Source of the DNA: Candidatus Dormiibacterota bacterium | GTDB lineage: Bacteria; Chloroflexota; Dormibacteria; Dormibacterales; Dormibacteraceae | DNA: 44,588 bases | Assembly: GCA_003139695.1 (NCBI GenBank) | Contig: PLJM01000016.1 | Location: 1 to 44,588, forward strand | Direction: 5' to 3' | Part shown: positions 25,072 to 32,541 of the stretch, piece after piece | Numbering within the stretch: position 1 is the stretch's first letter | Layout of the letters: the number at the start of each line of letters is the position of its first letter | Translations under genes and position numbers: made by a program | The notes under the pieces: model-generated | Databases searched by the model: none | The model's input: the letters and a program-made list of their open reading frames with translations, nothing else | Told to the model about the DNA's origin: nothing

Positions 25072-28000
25072 TTGTTCCTTCGCTCTTTGCACCTGCTGGG
25101 TTTCAAGACTTTCGCGCGGCCGACCGAGATCCGGTTCGAGGGCGGCGTGACAGCGATCGTCGGGCCCAACGGCTCCGGCAAGACGAACATCGTCGACGCC
25201 GTGAAGTGGGTCCTCGGCGCAGGCAGCGCCCGCGACCTGCGAGGCAAGAAGATGGAGGAGGTCATCTACGTCGGTGGCGAAAGGCGTTCAAGGTCGTCCT
25301 TCGCCGAGGTGACGCTCGTCTTCGACAACACGGCCGGCCGCCTGCCCGTCGACTACCACGAAGTTGCGATCAAGCGCCGTGTCGAGCGCGATGGCGAGAG
25401 CGACTACTTCCTCAACGGCAGCCGCGTGCGCCGCCGCGACCTGATCCATCTTCTATCGTCGACCGGCCTCACTCTCGACTCGTACGCGATCATCGACCAG
25501 CACGACATCGAGAACATCGTCGTGTGCTCGCCCGCCGAGCGTCGGCAGTTGCTGGAGGAGGCGGCGCAGGTGCGCGGCGTCAAACAGCGGCGGCAGGAAG
25601 CGGGCCAGAGGCTGACCGAGCTTGCCCAGAACTTGCTGCGGCTCGAGGATCTCAGGTCGGAGATCGAGCCGCGTCTCGAGATCGTCCAGGCACAGGCTGC
25701 AGCGGCCCGCGAGGGAGCCGAGGCGGCCGCGAGGCTCGACCTGCTCAGAGGCAGCATCGTGTGGGAGGAGTGGCGCGAGGCCCGGGATGCTCATCGCCGC
25801 GCCACCGGCCAGGCGCAATCCCTGGAGCGAAAGCTGGCAGAGGCGCGCGAGCTGGCCAAGGCGACAGAGGACGAGTTCCAGGCCGCGCGGGCTGAGGTTC
25901 AAGCGGCCCAGGACCGGCGCCTCGGAAGGCAGCGAAAGCTGGGAAAGCTGGGGCTCGAGCTGGCGGCCGCGGAGCACGCCCTCCAGCTCGCGGAGGAACG
26001 CGCCAACGGGCAGCGTGCCCTCGCCGAAGCCGTGCGACGCGAAGACGCAAGCAACCAGACCAAGTCGGCGGCCGCAGAAGCGCTCCAAACCCAGCTGGCC
26101 CAGGAGTTCGAGCAGGCCAGGGCTGCCTTGGAGGCGGTGCCCGAGGCCCCCCCGCCTCCGGCCGCACTCGACCCGGCGGTGGTGCAGCAAGCCCGTCGCG
26201 AGGCCGAGGGCGCGCGACGCGCCGTCAGCGCAGCGACCTCATCGGTGGCCGGCCTTCGCACCAGGCGCGAGTTCCTCGAGGAGCAGGTGGCGCGGAACAC
26301 CGCGCTGGCGGCTGCCGCGGAGCAGATCCCGGGCGCCGAGGCGGCGGTGGCGATCGAGATGGAGGCAGCCGACGCTGCCGAAGCCGCTGCGATCGCCGTC
26401 GGGCGCCTGCGTTCCGAGCTGGAGGGCCTTGATGCGCTCCGGCCGGCGAGCGCTCCAGGTCTGGTCCGGCTGGGCGAGGTGATCACACCGGCAGACGGCT
26501 ACGAGGTCGCGCTATCGGCTGCGCTGGGTTCCCTCGTCGACGCGCTCGTCGCTGCTGACGCAAGCGCCGCGGCCGCCGCCGCGCCGCCAACCGAACCTCA
26601 GCGCACCGTGCTGTATCCGGGGTCGGCTGCCGGCTCCCCCGAGCCAGGCTCGCTAATGGAGCACGTCACCCTCCGAAAGGGGTACGAGCTCCTGGCGCAG
26701 CGACTGCTTGGGCACGTGGTCGTGGGTCAAGACGTGACGTTGGCCGGCGTTTATCGCGAGGACGGGCTGGTTCGCGCCGGCTCCGACCCGCGCGTGGAGA
26801 TCGATGCCCGCCGCTCACGCCTGAAAGGGCGCATATCGGAGCTCGAGCCCAGGATGCTGGAGGGCGAGGCCGCCGGTCACCGACTCAAGGCCGCGGAGGC
26901 CGCGCTGGCAGAGCTGCGGGCCCGCGCTGCCGGCGCTACGAAGCTGGACGAGTCGATCCGGATGATGGACGCCGCTCGAGCCGAGGAGAAGATGGAGGCA
27001 GACCGGCTTCCAGAGCTCGAGCGGATCGCCACAGGAGCAGAGGAGCGGGCAGCATCGGTGGGCCGAGAGCTCGAGAGCCACCTCGAGGCGCTCGGCGCCC
27101 ACAGGACCGCGTCGCATCAGGCGGAGCTCGAGAGGGCTCGGTGGCGCGATCGAGTCGAGGACCTACGCCGCCAGCTTCGTGCGGTTGAGGAGGACCTCGC
27201 CGGCCTGCGGTCGGTCGCCGACCAGAGAGCGAGACGGCTGGCGGAGGCCGAAGGCCTGGCGACGGCAGCGTTCGAGATCCTGCCAGGGCTGAAGACTTCG
27301 GCCGACGCCGCACGGACGGAGCTGGTCGAGGCTGAAGGCGAATCGCCGGAGGAAGAGGCGGAGCTGGAAGAGGGTGCCCGGCGCCTGGGCCTGCTGGATG
27401 AGACGCGCATGGAGGCCCGGCTCAAGACCGGCACGCTGGAGGGGAACCTCGAGCTGCTGGCGCGCGAGGCGGAGCTTCTGCAGGCGCGGATGGACGAGAT
27501 TCGCTCGCGGATGCCGGACGGCGTGGCGCCGGAAGAGGTGCCGGGCGGCAAGGCACGCGAGCGCGAGATGCGCGCGCTCGAGCGCCGGCTCGAGGAGATC
27601 GGTCCCACCAACGCGCTGGCGGATGCGGAGTGCCGCGAGCTGGCGGAACGCTTCGAGACGCTGCGCACGCAGCTCGACGACATCGCCGCGGCCCGTGCGG
27701 ATCTCGAGCAGCTCATCGCCAAGTTGAGAGAGGAGGAGGAGTCGCGATACGAGGCGGTGTTCGGCGCGGTCGCAGCCAACTTCCACGAGTATTTCTCGCA
27801 GCTCGCTCCTGGCGGCCGCGCGACCCTGAAGCATGCCGATGGGGATGACGGTCCGCGGTCGGGAGTCGAGATTCTCGTGCAGCCTGCCCGCAAGCGGCTG
27901 CAGAACGTGACGCTTCTATCGTCTGGTGAGCGGTCGCTCGCCGCGCTCGCGCTGGTGCTCGCGCTCGATGAGGTCAACCCGAGCCCCTTCACGATTCTCG

Positions 28001-28239
28001 ACGAGGTGGACGCAGCCCTCGACGATGCAAACGTCGACCGGTTTGGTGAGATGCTCGAGCGGCTCGGATTGCAGCGTCAGTTCCTGGTGATCACACACAA
28101 CCACGTGACGATGTCGCACGCCTCGAGCCTCTACGGCATTCACCTTGACGAAAGTGGTTCGTCTCACCTGGTGTCGGTGCGGCTCGAGGACATCCGCAAG
28201 CCGGCCGTTCGAAGCGCCAGCGCCGCCCAGGCGGGCTAG
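25072..28239 (+). CDS. smc: Chromosome segregation protein SMC
   Basis: ATPase of the condensin complex. 1055 residues from TTG 25072, shorter than the usual ~1180, mostly through shorter arms. Walker A GPNGSGKTNIVDAVKWVLG (residues 31-49), Q-loop region, long Ala/Glu/Arg-rich coiled coils, a hinge near residues 455-590 (PGLVRLGEVITPADGYEVALSAALG...), and C-terminal signature LLSSGERSLAALALVLALDE with Walker B FTILDEVDAALDD (about 948-990). No kleisin (scpA/scpB) gene is in the window. The gene ends with TAG, and ftsY-like coding continues in the same frame. Confidence 0.96.
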   Translation: MFLRSLHLLGFKTFARPTEIRFEGGVTAIVGPNGSGKTNIVDAVKWVLGAGSARDLRGKKMEEVIYVGGERRSRSSFAEVTLVFDNTAGRLPVDYHEVAIKRRVERDGESDYFLNGSRVRRRDLIHLLSSTGLTLDSYAIIDQHDIENIVVCSPAERRQLLEEAAQVRGVKQRRQEAGQRLTELAQNLLRLEDLRSEIEPRLEIVQAQAAAAREGAEAAARLDLLRGSIVWEEWREARDAHRRATGQAQSLERKLAEARELAKATEDEFQAARAEVQAAQDRRLGRQRKLGKLGLELAAAEHALQLAEERANGQRALAEAVRREDASNQTKSAAAEALQTQLAQEFEQARAALEAVPEAPPPPAALDPAVVQQARREAEGARRAVSAATSSVAGLRTRREFLEEQVARNTALAAAAEQIPGAEAAVAIEMEAADAAEAAAIAVGRLRSELEGLDALRPASAPGLVRLGEVITPADGYEVALSAALGSLVDALVAADASAAAAAAPPTEPQRTVLYPGSAAGSPEPGSLMEHVTLRKGYELLAQRLLGHVVVGQDVTLAGVYREDGLVRAGSDPRVEIDARRSRLKGRISELEPRMLEGEAAGHRLKAAEAALAELRARAAGATKLDESIRMMDAARAEEKMEADRLPELERIATGAEERAASVGRELESHLEALGAHRTASHQAELERARWRDRVEDLRRQLRAVEEDLAGLRSVADQRARRLAEAEGLATAAFEILPGLKTSADAARTELVEAEGESPEEEAELEEGARRLGLLDETRMEARLKTGTLEGNLELLAREAELLQARMDEIRSRMPDGVAPEEVPGGKAREREMRALERRLEEIGPTNALADAECRELAERFETLRTQLDDIAAARADLEQLIAKLREEEESRYEAVFGAVAANFHEYFSQLAPGGRATLKHADGDDGPRSGVEILVQPARKRLQNVTLLSSGERSLAALALVLALDEVNPSPFTILDEVDAALDDANVDRFGEMLERLGLQRQFLVITHNHVTMSHASSLYGIHLDESGSSHLVSVRLEDIRKPAVRSASAAQAG

Positions 28240-28302
28240 GGAACCCGCGCGAGCGTCTGGAGCCGGGTCACCGGACGGACACGCACCGCGCTTGCGGCCG
28301 GC

Positions 28303-29130
28303 CTGCGCGCTCTCAGCCCGCCGCTGGCGCCGAGCTACTACGAGGAGCTGGAAGAGCTGCTCGTGTCAGCGGACCTCGGCCCCGCGATGGCCGCTCGCCT
28401 CACGGCCGGCGTAAAGAAGCGAACGCCGCGTACGCCCGAGGAAGCGATTGAGGCGCTGGCGGCGACCGCCATCCCGATGATGTCATCCAGGCCGCGGGAT
28501 CTAGATCTGCGTGCCCGACCTGCATGCGTGCTGCTCTACGGGGTGAACGGTGCGGGCAAAACGACGACGATCGGCAAGCTCGCCCACCGTCTGAAGGGGC
28601 AAGGCCACAAGCCGCTGGTGGTGGCCGCCGACACGTACAGGGCCGCCGCGATCGAACAGATGGTGGTGTGGGCGGAGCGTGCGGGTGTCGAGAGCTTTGC
28701 GGGCAAGTCGGGGGCCGACCCGGCATCGGTGGTCTTCGACGGACTGCAGGCGGCGCGCGGGCGCGGAAGCGACGTCGTGCTCGTCGACACCGCGGGGCGC
28801 ATGCAGACTCAGCGCAATCTGATCGAAGAGTTGGCCAAAGTCGGGCGAGTCGCGGCCAAAGCACTCGGCGACCAACCGTTTGAATCGCTGCTGGTGCTGG
28901 ATGCGACGGCTGGGCTGACGAGCCTTATCCAGGCCCGCGCTTTCAACCAGGCGATCCCGATGACCGGGCTGGTGGTGGCGAAGCTCGACAGCACCGCGAA
29001 GGGTGGCGCGTTGATCGCGATCGAGGCTGAGCTGGATGTGCCGGTCAAGCTGGTGGGAGTGGGGGAGGGGATCGACGACATCGCCCCTTTCGACCCGGAG
29101 GCCTTCTTGCGCGCGCTGTTCGAGGCTTGA
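28303..29130 (+). CDS. ftsY: Signal recognition particle receptor FtsY
   Basis: SRP receptor GTPase that docks ribosome-SRP complexes at the membrane. G1 GVNGAGKTTTIGKL, AADTYRAAAIEQM, G3 DTAGRMQTQ, and AKLDSTAKGG are all present. The N domain reads ALSPPLAPSYYEELEELLVSADLG, and similarity seems to continue back to about 28252 (SVWSRVTGRTRTALAAGL), right behind the smc TAG and in the same frame. No ATG/GTG/TTG occurs there; CTG 28303 is used as a provisional start, while GTG 28363 would remove most of the N domain. There is no long acidic A domain. Confidence 0.9.
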   Translation: MRALSPPLAPSYYEELEELLVSADLGPAMAARLTAGVKKRTPRTPEEAIEALAATAIPMMSSRPRDLDLRARPACVLLYGVNGAGKTTTIGKLAHRLKGQGHKPLVVAADTYRAAAIEQMVVWAERAGVESFAGKSGADPASVVFDGLQAARGRGSDVVLVDTAGRMQTQRNLIEELAKVGRVAAKALGDQPFESLLVLDATAGLTSLIQARAFNQAIPMTGLVVAKLDSTAKGGALIAIEAELDVPVKLVGVGEGIDDIAPFDPEAFLRALFEA

Positions 29131-29133
29131 GAG

Positions 29134-29835
29134 TTGGCGCGGGCTGATCCTCACTGCCACACGACAGCCTCGGATGGCATGGTCACGCCGGCTGAGCTGG
29201 TCGATGCCGCAGTGAAAGCGGGAGTCGATCTCATTGCAGTGACCGATCACGACACGATGGCGTCGGTCAAGGAAACGCAAGCTCGAGGCGAGGCGGCGGG
29301 TTTGACAGTGGTTGCTGGCCAGGAGGTGACCACGGCATGGCCGGCGCAGACCCACATCGTGGGGTGGTTCCTGGAAAAGCCAATCAAGCGCGGCATGTCG
29401 CTCGAGGAGTCTGTCGCCGCGATTCACGCGCAGGGTGGGCTCGTGATGGTGCCGCACCCGTTCATGCCGGTGTACTTCGGTTCGATCCAACCAGGCATGC
29501 TCAGGCGGTTGATCGAAAAGCAAAGCGTCGACGCCATCGAGATGCTGTCGACAGTGCCGATCGGCGCGATGCGCCGGAAGGTGCTACATGAATTCTGGGA
29601 AGCGAATCGCGAACGCCTGGGCGCACCCATCGGCGCGAGCGACTGCCACTTTGGCCCGGCCGACATGGCACGCGCAATGACGGAGTTCGATGGCGACTTT
29701 CGCACAGCGGTGATGGAACGCAGAACCAAGCCGGTGGCAGGGGTACGTCACAGGGTCCCAACGGGAATAGCGCTACGCCAGCAATGGCGCGCCTTAGTCG
29801 AATTGCCGATCGAAAGGATGCGCGGGAAGACTTAG
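29134..29835 (+). CDS. PHP-domain metal-dependent phosphoesterase
   Basis: 233 residues from TTG 29134. ADPHCHTTASDGMVTPAELVDAA with the first two metal histidines, AVTDHDTMASV, VVAGQEVTT, VMVPHPFMP, and ASDCHFG give the PHP metal site. Related small PHP proteins are phosphoesterases acting on nucleotides or unknown phosphates; the substrate cannot be read from the sequence. It starts 3 bases after ftsY and its stop directly abuts the end of the convergent HNH gene. Confidence 0.85.
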   Translation: MARADPHCHTTASDGMVTPAELVDAAVKAGVDLIAVTDHDTMASVKETQARGEAAGLTVVAGQEVTTAWPAQTHIVGWFLEKPIKRGMSLEESVAAIHAQGGLVMVPHPFMPVYFGSIQPGMLRRLIEKQSVDAIEMLSTVPIGAMRRKVLHEFWEANRERLGAPIGASDCHFGPADMARAMTEFDGDFRTAVMERRTKPVAGVRHRVPTGIALRQQWRALVELPIERMRGKT

Positions 29836-31019
29836 CTAATCCGGACCGCGCGGCGAAGGACCGAAGGTCACCGTCGGCGGAATGGTCAACATCCGTCCGC
29901 CGTCCTGGCGAACCAGCTGCCAAGCACCCTCATGCACCATCCAGTGATGCCGGTAGCAGAGCAAAGCGAGGTTGGAAAGATCGCTTGTGCCGCCATGAAT
30001 CCAGTGCACGAGATGGTGGCCGGAAGTCCAGCTCGCCGGCCGGTCACATCCCGGCCAGACGCAGTGGCCATCACGAGCATTGAGTGCCTTGCGCGCCGGT
30101 CCAGAGATCACGCGCTTGGCACGTCCGACATCGATGACTACGGAGTCGGAGTTGAGCAGGATCCTGGTGATCGAGCAATCGCACGCCAGTCTCTCGACCG
30201 CCTTCGAGGAGATGGGAAGCGAGAACTCAAGTTCGGCAGCGGGAGCGCCGTCGAGCCCTTTCAAGGTCTCGAGCGAGGTGGTCACCTGGAGGTGCGTGCG
30301 CTGGCTGCCGTTCTGCGGCACCAGCCCGTTGTCCAGATGGTGCCAGGCAACGTCAACCAGGGCATCCGCCATGCGCCGGTCGTAAGGCCGCTTGTCATCG
30401 GCGCCAGATCGCCGCGCCAGCGGCTCGAGCACGGTGCGAATCACAGCCCCGCTCTCAGAGTCGAACTCACCGCTCAGTAAGACAGCGCCACTGTCCTGGT
30501 CGGTGCTGATGCGCAGACTGCGGTTCTCGACCAGGTCAGCCTCGGTCGCCGCATAACCCTTGGGTCGGCGGCATGCCGGAGATGGCGACAGATGTGGTGG
30601 AACTTGCCCACAGTGTTGTCGAGCGCTTTGGCAAGCAGCCTCTGCTCGTCGAATACGTTTGCCGTGGGGGATAAAGCAAGCGCATCGGCGGTCCTGGCCA
30701 TCACCACCATGTGGCCGAAACCAACCTTGCCCTCGGCCATGGCAACCACGGTGTTGGACAGCTCATCGAAATGCTCGCCGGCGGCTACGTAGTTGGCAGC
30801 CTGCGGGCCGGTCAGGTGGCAGTGGATGCGGATCCAGTCGATGGGGGTGGTAGCGCCCCATTCCTCGTACTCGTTGGTGGCAGCGAACTCGGCGGCTTCC
30901 TTGGCGAACATCAGCTGCATCAAGGAGATGCCGCGGCCCATCTCGATCAGGCGCTCGGCGCGAGTCCGAAGAACCTCTTCTGGGACCTCTATGTCATAGA
31001 CGTCTTGCGTCGCGAGCAT
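29836..31019 (-). pseudogene. DUF222 / HNH endonuclease (13E12 family), frameshifted
   Basis: Two adjoining minus-strand reading frames make one ~395-residue protein of the 13E12 family. The 5' part (31019 to ~30560) is the DUF222 helical region (RAERLIEMGRGISLMQLMFAKEAAEF...GPQAANYV...). The 3' part (~30562 to 29836) continues with KGYAATEADLVENRSLRIST and ends in the HNH nuclease: C-x4-C, GHHLVHWIHGG, LSNLALLCYRHHWMVHEG. The frames differ by -1 at CCCAAGGG (30557-30564), as if one base is missing. It could be a true pseudogene, a programmed shift or an assembly error. ATG 31019 is 6 bases behind a TACCAT -10 and next to a LexA-type box. Confidence 0.85.
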
Positions 31020-31024
31020 AGGAA

Positions 31025-31053
31025 TATGGTACAAACAGATGTTCGGCCAGGCA
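31025..31053 (-). promoter_or_regulatory. Promoter of the DUF222-HNH gene with LexA-type (SOS) box
   Basis: On the minus strand TTGCCT, a 17-base spacer, then TACCAT; the ATG at 31019 follows 6 bases later, so the mRNA is probably leaderless. Inside the spacer is CGAACATCTGTTTG (31032-31045), one base off the GAAC-N4-GTTC core bound by LexA in Gram-positive lineages. Binding there would cover the promoter. Confidence 0.6.
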
Positions 31054-31087
31054 AGGGTTTTGGGTTGTTAATTTGGCCTTTTTGCGC

Positions 31088-31610
31088 GCTCTTTTTATTG
31101 AACTCATCTACGCCCGTCGCGCCAATGCCACCCAGCACGCCAGCACCCTCCCGGCGTAACCAGAACTCCTCTTCCCAGTCCTTTTGAGCGCATCCCGATT
31201 CCCGCAAAGCGATCTCTCAGCCAATTTGCTCTTTTGCTCGCTCTTTTATTGAATTCATCTACGCCTGTCGCGCCAATGCCACCCAGCACGCCAGCACCCT
31301 CAGCGCGTAACGAGAACTCCCTTTCCCAGTCCTTTTGAGCGCATCCCAATTCCCACGAAGCGATCTCTCAGCCAATTCGCTCTTTTTGTCGAACTCATCT
31401 ACGCCCATCGCGCCAGTGCCATCGAGCACGCCAGCACTCTCGCGGCGTCACGGACACACCCTCATCCCAGAAAGCTTTTGAGCTATTAATTCGCTCTTTT
31501 CATTGAACTCATCTACGCCCTTCGCGCCAATGCCACCCAGCACGCCAGCACCCTCAGCGCGTACGAAATCTCCTCTTCCCAGTCCCGTAATCCGCGCCGC
31601 ATAGCAACCA
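31088..31610. repeat. Four imperfect tandem direct repeats, about 115-150 bp each
   Basis: Units start at about 31088, 31240, 31379 and 31493, each opening with GCTCTTTT(n)TTGAACTCATC, then TACGCC, CGCGCCAATGCCACCCAGCA and CGCCAGCACCCTC. Units 1 and 2 are full length; 3 and 4 have lost internal or terminal parts. The homopolymer indels break any common reading frame, so they look non-coding. They fill the gap between the HNH gene promoter and the Lrp-like gene. No gene, CRISPR-like fixed spacer pattern or tRNA is seen in them. Confidence 0.85.
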
Positions 31611-31616
31611 AGGTGG

Positions 31617-31898
31617 CTAGGGGGGATCGCCCAGCCCGAACATCGACTCCAGGTCATGGGCGGAGAACTGCTGGAACGCCACCATCGTCTGCGTCCTCTC
31701 GATCCCCTCGAGCTTGGCCAGCTCCTGCGTGACCACCTTGGCCAGCTCCTCGTGCTCCCTGACCCGCACGATGGCCACGAAATCCCACTCCCCCGTCACC
31801 GTATAGACCTCAGCGACCCCCGCCACATCCGCCAGCTTGGGCCCCAGGTGCCCCAACCCCTCGCGACTGGCCTTGACAAGGATCACGGCGGTCAGCAC
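31617..31898 (-). CDS. Stand-alone Lrp/AsnC ligand-binding (RAM) domain protein
   Basis: 93 residues from GTG 31898. TAVILVKASREGLGHLGPKLADVAGVAEVYTVTGEWDFVAIVRVREHEELAKVV, ending IERTQTMVAF, is a typical RAM fold without a helix-turn-helix, as in small Lrp-like effector sensors. It probably oligomerises and binds an amino acid or other small molecule. The GTG lies 7 bases behind a TAGACT hexamer (31906-31911), implying a leaderless mRNA, and a perfect 14-bp palindrome stands just upstream. Confidence 0.82.
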   Translation of the reverse strand: MLTAVILVKASREGLGHLGPKLADVAGVAEVYTVTGEWDFVAIVRVREHEELAKVVTQELAKLEGIERTQTMVAFQQFSAHDLESMFGLGDPP

Positions 31899-31916
31899 GA
31901 CGCCGAGTCTATCTGA

Positions 31917-31930
31917 GGGGGACGTCCCCC
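31917..31930. promoter_or_regulatory. 14-bp palindrome in the Lrp-like gene promoter
   Basis: GGGGGACGTCCCCC is perfectly self-complementary and ends 5 bases upstream of the TAGACT -10-like hexamer, so it would sit in the -35/-10 spacer. It may be an operator, possibly autoregulatory. Alternatively it is a chance GC palindrome. Confidence 0.4.
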
Positions 31931-32006
31931 CTTGAGGCGGCGTGCCTGGCGGAGCCAGATCCCGGCGCACCCCCTGCCTTCCGTGGGCTTGCTAAGCTGT
32001 CAAGGC

Positions 32007-32324
32007 ATGGCCCTTGACACCCTCCAGATCAGGAACCGCTACCTGGCCCTCTACGACCGCTACGGCGCCCTCCTGACAGACCACCAGCGCCAGGTCCTCG
32101 ACCTCCACCTGCGCAACGATTGGTCCCTGGCAGAGATCGCCTCGAACCAGGGCACCTCGCGGGCCGCGGTCCACGACATAGTGCGCCGCTCCACCCGCTC
32201 CCTGGAGGACTACGAGACCCGCCTTGGCCTCCTCAAAGAAGCCGGCCGTCGCCGGCGCGCCATCGCCTCCCTGGAGCGCGAGCTCTCGGGCTTAAAACAA
32301 CGCATGGCGAACCTGGGAGCCTAG
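32007..32324 (+). CDS. ylxM: YlxM-family helix-turn-helix protein, SRP-associated
   Basis: 105 residues from ATG 32007. RNRYLALYDRYGALLTDHQRQVLDLHLRNDWSLAEIASNQGTSRAAVHDIVRRS is the sigma-70 region 4-like HTH of YlxM/p13 proteins, encoded just before ffh in many Gram-positive bacteria. A direct DNA target is not established. TAAGCT at 31993-31998 could be its -10. The TAG stop is formed by the left end of the inserted inverted-repeat element; without that element the stop would be TAA overlapping the ffh ATG. Confidence 0.88.
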   Translation: MALDTLQIRNRYLALYDRYGALLTDHQRQVLDLHLRNDWSLAEIASNQGTSRAAVHDIVRRSTRSLEDYETRLGLLKEAGRRRRAIASLERELSGLKQRMANLGA

Positions 32325-32541
32325 TGTCCAGCTCCGGAGGCTCAACCGAAATGCCATGGGCAGCGCTGCGCGGTGCCCGAGGCACCCTGCGGGTTCATCC
32401 CGCTAGGCGCCCGATCTCTGCGTTGCCGGCTCCGCTACTCGCTTACAGGTCTATCGACATGCGCGCTCCGTTGCTCGCCGTCGCCTTGACCTCGGGCGCC
32501 GATCCGGCGACTTTCGGCCGATCCTCCGGAGCTGGACACTA
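32322..32541. mobile_element. 220-bp miniature inverted-repeat element between ylxM and ffh
   Basis: Perfect 19-bp terminal inverted repeats: TAGTGTCCAGCTCCGGAGG (32322-32340) and its complement at 32523-32541. Both ends terminate in TA, the target duplicated by IS630/Tc1-type transposases. Deleting the element and one TA joins ...GGGAGCC-TA-ATG, giving ylxM a TAA stop that overlaps the ffh ATG and a GGGAG ribosome site. Inner pairings extend the fold: CCGAAA/TTTCGG (32346-32351/32512-32517), GGTGCC-CGA-GGCACC, and GGCGCCCGA/TCGGGCGCC (32406-32414/32492-32500). No transposase is encoded. Confidence 0.75.

Noticed and set aside
31100..31600. Short minus-strand frames sharing a GAGVLGGIGATGVDEFN-like peptide
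   Set aside because: The shared peptide follows from the DNA repeat; indels in A-runs break the frame differently in each copy, so there is no sign of protein-level selection.
31088..31610. CRISPR array
   Set aside because: Repeats are over 100 bp, imperfect, directly adjoining and without short fixed repeats or unique spacers; no cas genes.
32322..32541. SRP (4.5S/6S-like) RNA gene between ylxM and ffh
   Set aside because: The position is tempting and the region is highly structured, but the conserved GGAAG-type domain IV loop and flanking AGCAGCC are absent on both strands, while the perfect TA-bounded termini fit an insertion.
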